DNA of 64,000 nt, taken from Bog-756 sp963734435 (GTDB taxonomy: Bacteria > Actinomycetota > Acidimicrobiia > Acidimicrobiales > RAAP-2). A program made the position numbers and the translations under genes. The notes beneath the pieces are model-generated. The model searched no databases and had not been told where the DNA came from. It saw only the letters and a program-made list of their open reading frames with translations. Numbering within the stretch: the stretch's first letter is position 1; each line of letters begins with the position of its first letter. The stretch lies in assembly GCA_963734435.1 (NCBI GenBank), contig CAVTHA010000003.1, forward strand, positions 248,001 to 312,000, given 5' to 3'. Positions 56,882-64,000 of the stretch are shown one piece after another.

Positions 56882-58715
56882 GTGATGCCTGAGGGGACCC
56901 GAGCACAGCAAGCGAATGCGGACGGCACCAATGACTCACCCAGCCGCTGGCTGACCGTCATTGCCATCCTCGGCTTCGCCGTGCCCGCTGCACTCTACCT
57001 GTGGCTGATCAATCGCTATGCGCTCAACATAATTCGAGCGGATCAATGGAACGACGTCCAAATCATCGGTGATTCCTTCTCTGGACACCTCAATGTCAGC
57101 GCACTGTGGGCCTTGCACTACGAGAATCGAATCTTCTTCCCGAATCTGGTGGTCCTCCTTCTGGCGAGAACGACCCATTTCAACGTCCTCGTCGAGGAGT
57201 ACCTGAGCTCCGCCCTGCTGATGGTCTCGACGGGCATTATCGTGGTGGCCCACAGACTGAGGACCCGGTCGCTTCCGCTGATCTGGTACTGCCCGGTGGC
57301 CGTCATCATGTTCTCGATCGTTCAGCACCAGAACACGCTTTGGGGATTTCAGTTCGCCTGGTACCTTGTGCTCCTTGCTCTGACCGTGACGCTGGCGCTC
57401 CTTGACCGACCGAACTTGACGTGGTGGCTCCTGGTGTTGGCCATGGGAGCCGCGGTGATCGGGAGCTTCTCCTCCCTCCAGGGGCTGCTCATCTGGCCAG
57501 CGGGCCTCATTGTTCTGTACCTCCGACGTCGTCCTGCGGTCTATTGCGTCGCCTGGATTGGCATTGCCGTTCTCACCGCGGCCATGTATTTCTACAATTA
57601 CGTGGCACCCGCAGGAGAGAACGGGTATGCCATCAGGCATCCGGTGGCGAGCGCGAAGTTTTTCCTCCTCATGGTTGGTGACCTGGTCGGCGTGAACGTG
57701 AGCCAAACCAATGCCACCGGCATCGCCGTCATCCTCCTAGGGTTGGCGGTTGTCCTGGTCTCCGTATGGGCTCTGATCGTCTACTGCCGGCGGGACACAG
57801 CGGTCGGTGGCAGCCCGATCGCCGCTGCGCTCATCTGCTTCGGCCTGCTCTTCGCCGCCTTGGTGACCGAGGGCCGCATCATGTTGGGGCTGGCCGGGGC
57901 CAGCGTGTCCCGCTACCGGACGTTCGACCTCTTGATCGTGGTCGGCCTCTACCTGCTTGTCCTCGACCAGGTTGATCTGCGGCGGCGACGGGCAAGCCCG
58001 GCGCCGGGGGCGACGACGCTCCCAGCACCGGAGACGGCGACGGTTCCCGACGTTCACCTCGATCCCATTTCACCGGCTGGCGCACCAGAGAGCTCACCAC
58101 CAAACGGGCGTCGACGGACCGCTGCCGTATGTGCTGGCAACGTTTGTCACGACCCTGGTGTGCCTGCTGGTTGCCGTTGGCCTTCCCGAAGGATTGGCCG
58201 GTGCTCGCGCCGATCATGCCGCTCAATTGCAGGCTGCGCGGGTGACGGTGAACATCGGGAAGTACCCGAATTCGTTCGTCAACATCTCGTTGAGCGAGTT
58301 CCTGTCAGCCCAGTTCCTACGAAGAATGGACCAGGTTGCCATGACGCACCATCTCAGTCTCTTCGCCACCGGTGATGCCGCCGACTACCGGGCGATGGGC
58401 TTGATCGTCGACCCTTCGACTCCGACTACGAAAATTGCTCTTCCGCCCGACGGTTCCGTTTTGAATGGGTCACCCCTTCTCAGCGCCACCGCTACCGACT
58501 ATTTCGGCGTCAGCAAGGTCGAGTTCGAAGCCTCTGGCCAGGGTCTTCATGAGAGGGTGATCAGCGACGGTCAACCCTATCCGTACGGGTGGCTGGGGAA
58601 ATGGCGCACGACGTCCGTCCCAAATGGGCGGTACACCCTCGAGGCCGTGGCCTTCAACGCTGCCGGACGCTCCGCCCGCAGCGCCGCGGTGGACGTCATC
58701 GTCGACAACCATTGA
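56882..58715 (+). CDS. Polytopic membrane protein with C-terminal Ig-like domain (one frameshift)
   Basis: About 610 residues. About ten to eleven helices fill the first 370 residues (first helix WLTVIAILGFAVPAALYLWL), with a polar first loop IIRADQWNDVQIIGDSFSGH and ALHYENRIFFPNLVVLLLAR. A proline-rich cytoplasmic linker follows. Near 58107 an extra G shifts the frame; removing it leads through another helix (LATFVTTLVCLLVAVGLPEG) to a soluble part and an Ig-like domain, with ALPPDGSVLNGSPLLSATAT and SVPNGRYTLEAVAFNAAGRS, ending at 58715. The tail matches the one on the proteins at 51123 and 60858. Function unknown; GT-C-like glycosyltransferase is plausible. Confidence 0.72.
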
Positions 58716-58790
58716 TGCCCGCCGCTCAGACTTTGAATTCCCGACGGCCGGCGACCGAGCCGGATCCCCAAGCGTTGCGCCGGTCCGGCA

Positions 58791-60630
58791 CTACGACAAG
58801 ACCCCCCACAGAGTGGGCAGATGGACGACGACCGATTCCCGACGCGATGTGGGAACGTTGATGACGATCCGGGGGTCGGATGGCACGTGGAGGTAGGAGA
58901 TCTTGCGGAGATGCTTGCCGTCCGCCGCCACGAGGATCGTGGTGTAGGCGTTGTAGCTGATCGGCAGGGCGAGTCGGGTCGGCCCGGCGCACTGGACTTC
59001 GAACGTGAGCTGTAACGATTCGAGGGGGACGTGTGATGGAGGCTCCACCGAGCATGGCACATGACTCAGGGATGCGGCACCGTATTGGTGACCATGGAGA
59101 CGCTTGTAGAGATCCCCGTCGTCGTACAACTCTGTCCCATTCGATGTAAAGACTTTGGGCAAATACTCGTCGTAGAGAAAGCCATTGTTGAGCGTGAAGA
59201 ACCCAGCAAATGTCCGGTAATCAATGTTCGCCGGCGGTGCAGATAAGTCGGTGCTCGGAAATTGATTGGGTTTAGCCAGGGGCGCGAAGCTCTCCTGCCA
59301 TGCCGCTGTGACCGGGGATAGCACGATAAATGACGCCAGCCAGAATATCGGAATGACTTTGGCCACCAGGTTCGCCCGGTATTTGCTGTAGACAGTATTG
59401 AATATGAATACGACGAGAATTATGCCAAGCGGAGTGATGAAGGCCAACATCCTAAATGGATAGTCAATCGCTTGGAGCGGCGAGATGATATCGTAGATAA
59501 AGAGGCTGATGCGCAATTGTAGGAACAAATATACTATCAGCGTAGCGCCCAGAAAAGACAAAATATGGGTATCCAAGTTGAACGGTATCTTGATGGACCT
59601 GATGCCGGCCCGAGTGCAGAAAAAAAGAAGCACAATGGAAGCCAGCGCGACAGCTATGGGTATCCAGATGGCGAAGTCGATCTGAACTAACACATGTGAG
59701 TTGTTCGCAAGCCAACGGTAGGAGCCGTCAAACAGGTACAGGCCGAACGAGTAGAAATCATGGGAAATGCTGGCATAATGCGTGACCTTGGAGCTGGGGT
59801 CGTAGAAGCGGGCCATCCGAAGCTCGGCCAGGAGCGTTGGCGCCAAGATGAGCGCCGATCCCCCCACCGCGATAGCTAGCCGAGGGGCAATGACACGAAG
59901 ACCCCGCAGCCCCGCCTCGGCCAGAAATGTGATCATGGCGACGAGCAGTGTAAAGATCGAGATGAGAGCTATGGCACTGTGAGCCTCGACCAGCAGCACC
60001 ATGATCGGAATGAGGAGCAGGGACACCCGTCGTCGCACTACTAGGTGAAGGCACCAGTAGAGCAGCCAGGGAACGATCATCAGGGCTGAGAATTCGGGGA
60101 GATCGCCGCGGGGCAGCCAATCGGTGAATACGTAGTTGGTGAACAAGAATCCAACCGAGCCGACGGTACAGAGCAGCCGGCTGCGGGTGACGACGGCCAG
60201 AGCGCAACGCATCCCGTAGGCGCCTACGACGAGAAATATGCCGACGGTGGCAACGAGCGTAGGCTTGAGCGCTCCGCCGAGCAGAATGTAAATGAAAGCG
60301 GAGACGTAGAAAAAAGCCTTCTGGTAGTAGAGCAAGACTGGGCTTCCCAGCCCCGAGCGCGTCAGCGCTCGACCAGACGGGGAAGAAGTCGAGATGCCGA
60401 AAGTGGGCGGCATAGAGACGAACGAGGATCAGCTCTTCGGTGAAGGCTCCTCCGAGCGGCCACCCCGGTCGACGGCCGACAATCGACAAGATGAGGGCCA
60501 CGGCGGCGAGGACGAGGACGGCGTAGGCGACCTCGAATACCCAGGTTCGCTCCAGGAGTGACTCGAAGCGGGATGCCGGGTCCAAACGGTCAGATGCTAC
60601 GGCGCGATCACGGGAGGTCATCCCGGACAC
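58791..60630 (-). CDS. Polytopic membrane protein, YfhO/PTPS-related type (one frameshift, low-GC part)
   Basis: About 612 residues. The N-terminal piece (VFEVAYAVLVLAAVALILSI; LYAAHFRHLDFFPVWSSADA) joins, after removing one base from the C4 run at 60351-60354, to LGSPVLLYYQKAFFYVSAFI and roughly twelve more helices. FTDWLPRGDLPEFSALMIVP and a long periplasmic end (NQFPSTDLSAPPANIDYRTF) resemble bacterial membrane proteins annotated as 6-pyruvoyl-tetrahydropterin-synthase related or YfhO-like. The part at about 59300-59720 is much poorer in GC than the surrounding genes. It is convergent with the preceding gene and likely a glycosylation component; the reaction is unknown. Confidence 0.7.
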
Positions 60631-60857
60631 ATCTCAAGCCTGGGTCGGTGATCTCGGGACATCCCGGGTCGAGGCTACCGTCGACGTTTGCGGGCATCAA
60701 CGTCGTCGCGCGGGCGACAGTCAGGTGGCTGCACCAGATGATTCCCCAACAGTCACCTCTCCGTGCCTCACGACAGGCTGGCCCTACTTCCCTAGGGAGT
60801 GCGAAGAGAGTGCCGGACGCGGTGGTACCCGGGCGCAGACCATCCACATCGGCCGCC
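60631..60857. other. Short intergenic region between membrane-protein genes
   Basis: About 227 bases downstream of the Ig-tailed membrane protein gene and upstream of the next minus-strand gene. No coding frame of quality, no clear hairpin with T-run. It probably holds the promoter of the gene ending at 58791. Confidence 0.4.
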
Positions 60858-62898
60858 CTATCCCTCCGGCGGATTGTGAACGACAATGCTGACTTCAGGG
60901 CTGATGGCCATGTAGCCAGCGGTATCCGTGACCAGGCTCGTCAGGATATACGTGCCATTTGGTATGGAATGAGTATTCCAGAGATAGGTCCAGCCATTGT
61001 CCGTGCGCTGACCATTCCCCAACGTGGTGTATGACGCCAGGGACACTCGCGATAGTCGGAAGGTCACGGCAGACACGGTCCCCACTCCGGACGTAGAAGC
61101 GCTGACTACCACGCGTGATCCGGACACCGTCTGGTCGGAGCGTGGAGTTACGACATCCGTGCCAAGCGTGACGTTCGTTGCCGTTGCGATTAGCGAATCG
61201 CAGAGCGGCACCTGCGGTGCTCGTTCGACTGGCACCCACGGATTCACAAACCCGTCGGGCACGGCTTCGTAGGCGATATACAGCTCGTCACAGGGACCCT
61301 TGATGAACAGTTGGCCCATCGGGGCCTTACTGGGAAAACTGTTCGCCCTCACGACATCGTCCGAGAGCGGGTGCCCGGTGACATCGCTGATCGTCTTTTC
61401 GAATTGGACGTAACGGTCTGCCTGCGTCTGTGTCCAGTTGAATTGAGGGGTGATGGCGATACCCATGTTCGCCACAAAGCCGAAGAGGGCAAGTACGCCG
61501 ACGACGGACAGAGACGATGATGCGAGTCGGCCGTCGCTTGCCGCTCAGCCGGCGCCAGATGTCGACCATGCCGGCTGCGCTCGCCACGATCAGCAGCGGG
61601 ACGAAATCGCCGAGGAATCGTTCGTAGATGGTTCCGTAGATCAACAAGGCGCCTGCGATGGCGGCCGCGGTCAGAACGAGGATCCGGAGCGATCGGACCA
61701 TCAGCGGCCGATGCGGTGCGCATAGGAAGACAACGCCCCACAGTCCGGTGCCGAAGAGCAATGGCATAGAGGCTGGAACGCTGGCCGTGTTACCTCTATT
61801 GAAGAGCTGGGTGTGGGCAACCAAATGCGTTGGGAGGTTCGGGATGGTGAGATAGGGGAAGATCGAGCTGATCTGGAGCCCCCCGGGTGACAGATAGGCC
61901 TGCAGTGTGCTGGGCAGAAAATGCAAGCTGTAATGCTTGCCGCGGTTGATGTGGGCAAATCCGTACACCTTGTAGAGCAGTTGTTCCGACACGGGATACC
62001 CGAAGAGCACGTTGAATTTGGCAAAGTCGATGACGCACCCGACGACCATTGCTACGAGACCGGCGACCAGAACCGGGATTGCCCATCGCCTCCTTTCCGG
62101 CCCCGCTCGGCCCAGAGCAAACCATGCCCCGACCAGGAGCGTGCCGAGGATGCACGCATACCCGCTGGTGCCACGGTTGAGATTGGTCAGCAGGACGAGC
62201 GCACCACACGCTGTCACCCGACCCCACGATGGCCGCTCTACCACCCCCAGAAGGGCAAAGAGGGCGCCGCAGGCGAGTGCCACACCCCACGCCTCGTCCT
62301 CCGTGTAGGCATCGGGAGTTGATGCCAGTGAGACGAGTACAGATCCGGCCAACACCGAGAAAATGAGAAAGCCGTACGAGACGGTTTCGGCCCATCCGAG
62401 TGGAGCGCCGCCTCGGATGACGACCCGGGCCCGCCATATAAGCAAGGCGCTGAAGAGCGCGGTGACTGTCCATGCCGCCAGCAGTGACAGTGGTGACAGA
62501 TGACCATCGAGCGAGTGAGTGAAGAGGAGGACCGGAATCCGGATAAGAGACGGAAAGATGCCGAAGTAGGTGTACGTCCGCCCGTTGTGAATGAACGCCT
62601 CGACGCCGATGCTGTTCCGCGGCAGGGCAAGATGGCCGTGCAGCAAGGCTCGGGCCTGCACGTCGTAGATCACTGACCCCGGTGCGAACTTCGACTCGTT
62701 GATTCGCAACGGGTCCACCGAGCCAGTCCAGAGGTCCCAGAGCACCCAGAGATAGGGCACGCTGGCGGCGAGGACAGCGGCCAATGCCGCGACCTGGAAT
62801 CGACGCACGTTCCGGGACGCGATCGGATCTGTATGTTGGAGGGCTAGAGGAGTTTCCGCGCCTGGCGTTCCGTGCCGCTCGTCAACAATGGCAGCCAT
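60858..62898 (-). CDS. Large polytopic membrane protein with C-terminal Ig-like domain, paralogue of the 51-kb gene (one frameshift)
   Basis: About 680 residues. It matches the protein at 51123-53189 over its whole length: SVPYLWVLWDLWTGSVDPLR, AFIHNGRTYTYFGIFPSLIR, NLNRGTSGYACILGTLLVGA and HLVAHTQLFNRGNTASVPAS all have near-identical partners there. An extra base near 61510 breaks the frame after RPTRIIVS; the other frame resumes with VVGVLALFGFVANMGIAITP and carries the soluble and Ig-like parts (PRSDQTVSGSRVVVSAST; THSIPNGTYILTSLVTDTAG). It could be an error or a young pseudogene; no other damage is visible. Function as for its paralogue, unknown but GT-C-like. Confidence 0.75.
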
Positions 62899-62918
62899 CC
62901 GGTCGTTGCCTCGCTTCT

Positions 62919-63341
62919 CTAAGCGCTGTTACGGACGGCGAGAACCCTCTTTAGCTCGGCGTTGAGAACGTCGAGACGATCAACAGTCGATTGAAGATTC
63001 GCCTCGTCTCGCTGCTCGAAGGCCAACTCGATCTGAAGCACGGCGAATCGGTATCGAGCGGCTACGACCTCCAATCGGTCACTCAACACCGGATCCGGGC
63101 ATGGATTGACCCTGATCGAGCCCACCAAGGCAAGCGCCGCAGAGCGGATCAGGTCAATCGGGGCCATGTTCCCATCCCGTCCAGCTGTGAGCACGGGCAA
63201 CCCAGCGCCTGTCGCATCAATGAGGGAGCAAATCAATGGGCTCGTACCCTTTAGCCATACGAGCGCCTCTTCTCGATCGCTACTCGTATGATCCATCTCA
63301 GCCCCCATGGCAGAACTCCCAAGATGTCGTCGTGTGATCAA
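62919..63341 (-). CDS. Hypothetical small helical protein
   Basis: Up to 140 residues; starts near 63308 or 63296 (MGAEMDHTSSDREEALVWLK) are more likely because they follow a G-rich purine stretch. No signal peptide or membrane helix. The C-terminal half (FAVLQIELAFEQRDEANLQS then TVDRLDVLNAELKRVLAV) is strongly helical and could form a coiled coil. I recognise no family. It lies 20 bases upstream of the large membrane protein gene on the same strand and may be co-transcribed with it. Confidence 0.5.
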   Translation of the reverse strand: MITRRHLGSSAMGAEMDHTSSDREEALVWLKGTSPLICSLIDATGAGLPVLTAGRDGNMAPIDLIRSAALALVGSIRVNPCPDPVLSDRLEVVAARYRFAVLQIELAFEQRDEANLQSTVDRLDVLNAELKRVLAVRNSA

Positions 63342-63576
63342 GCAGGACGAGACGAAATAGCGTCAGAGGACAGAGATCCCGTACCCAAGCAGCTTGAGGT
63401 GAGCGGAGACCATCCGCTTCATCAGACTCTCCATTTGCCCCCCCATTCTGGTAGCGGTAGAAGGGATTTCTACCTGCGCCCTGTTAGGAAACTATTAGAG
63501 GGGTGCTGGTGTGGTCAATGTGGTTTCTCGATCAGGTGATTGGGTCTTGGAGTTCCTGGTCCAGTTCGGTCACCGA
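63342..63576. other. Intergenic region with small hairpin
   Basis: About 235 bases between two minus-strand genes. It contains a small inverted repeat at 63456-63474 (GGTAGAA, loop GGGAT, TTCTACC) and a C7 run at 63439-63445 or nearby. The hairpin is not followed by a T-run on the minus strand, so it is a weak terminator candidate. The promoter of the small hypothetical gene should also be here. Confidence 0.4.
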
Positions 63577-64000
63577 TTACGGGGCCAGGTCGGTATCGCC
63601 CTGGTCACAAAGCTCAGAATTAGGTGTCCCCTCCGACGAAGACCGAGACGAGTCGGTTGGGGACGCCGACAGAGCAGGGACGATTTCGACCAACTGGGTG
63701 GGGTCATTAATGTCGTCTGGGATCGATCCGATCGGCGGTTCTTTGTGCCGAGCCAGCCTCCAGATCCCGCGGAGATCGTCGATGGCAGTGGTCACGATGC
63801 GCACTCGAGAGTCGTGATCCTCCACCCAGATGACGGGCACCTCATTGATCCGCAGCCCTTGACGCGTGGCCAGTACGAGCAGCTCCGTGTCGAAAAACCA
63901 ACTGCCATCCTTCACGTCGGGGATGATCGACTCGACTACCTTCCTGCTGATTGCCTTGAACCCGCATTGAGCATCCCTCACCCCGTACCGCAAGATGGCT
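63577..64000 (-). CDS. GT2 glycosyltransferase, polyprenol-phosphate type, 5' part outside the window
   Basis: The last 140 residues or so of a DPM1/GtrB-like enzyme. The visible part has RDAQCGFKAISRKVVESIIP, then DGSWFFDTELLVLATRQGLR and INEVPVIWVEDHDSRV, the classic C-terminal pattern of the polyprenyl-phosphate mannose or glucose synthases, followed by a disordered Ser-rich tail. The frame is open to the window end, so the donor-binding half is missing. Together with the GT2 at 55919, it frames the block of polytopic membrane proteins. Confidence 0.85.
   Translation of the reverse strand, partial: AILRYGVRDAQCGFKAISRKVVESIIPDVKDGSWFFDTELLVLATRQGLRINEVPVIWVEDHDSRVRIVTTAIDDLRGIWRLARHKEPPIGSIPDDINDPTQLVEIVPALSASPTDSSRSSSEGTPNSELCDQGDTDLAP

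Noticed and set aside
63456..63474. Intrinsic terminator at the small hairpin
   Set aside because: Seven-base stem and no following T-run on either strand make it weak; kept only as a note in the intergenic entry.
1..64000. CRISPR array, insertion sequence, phage or plasmid genes
   Set aside because: No regularly spaced direct repeats, transposase, integrase, phage or replication genes were recognised; the only tandem repeat is the coding 33-bp unit.

Overview
The window is GC-rich bacterial DNA with frequent GTG starts, many ATGA/GTGA start-stop overlaps and actinobacterial-looking genes. These include split-type CysD/CysN, an LPxTG-type surface protein and GlfT2-like glycosyltransferases. 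I infer an actinobacterium, possibly of the Acidimicrobiia; there is no rRNA here to prove it.

Layout. 0-6 kb: housekeeping and edge genes (3' part of gatA, gatB, a GH43-like secreted glycosidase, a CDF metal exporter, a YdcF-like protein). 6-16 kb: start of a large surface-glycan locus, with FkbH- and FkbM-like genes, a sulfotransferase, a lipoprotein, a LuxR-type regulator and a minus-strand set of nucleotide-sugar genes (epimerase, UDP-sugar dehydrogenase, CapD-type dehydratase). 16-40 kb: chain-length/kinase-like protein, Wzy-like membrane protein, at least seven glycosyltransferases, a WbsX-like protein, a Wzm/Wzt ABC exporter, AsnB, a polysaccharide deacetylase, methyltransferases and four sulfotransferases. 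40-48 kb: methyltransferase, sulfotransferase, DegT aminotransferase, polyprenyl-phosphate sugar-1-P transferase and GNAT acetyltransferase on the minus strand, divergent from cysD-cysN-cysC. 48-64 kb: LPxTG-type protein, acyltransferase-3, and a block of large polytopic membrane proteins alternating with polyprenol-phosphate-type GT2 enzymes.

How the parts fit. CysDNC makes PAPS, the sulfate donor. Six sulfotransferase-like genes sit within the same 40 kb as sugar activation, initiation, glycosyl transfer, export and tailoring genes. The simplest reading is a locus for a heavily tailored, sulfated cell-surface polysaccharide or glycolipid. The membrane-protein block after 51 kb looks like a GT2 plus GT-C-type system that decorates surface glycans or proteins; three of its members carry an Ig-like tail.

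Sequence quality. Between about 17.6 and 29.9 kb, between 32.7 and 36.5 kb, and at 6.7-7.5 kb, almost every gene is broken by closely spaced single-base shifts. The protein between shifts stays coherent and free of stops. Single shifts also occur near 2901, 13809, 31605, 40018, 55733, 58107, 60352 and 61510. Most sites I resolved need one base removed. I treat these as probable sequencing or assembly errors and annotate the reconstructed genes. No tRNA, rRNA, CRISPR array, insertion sequence or phage gene was recognised.
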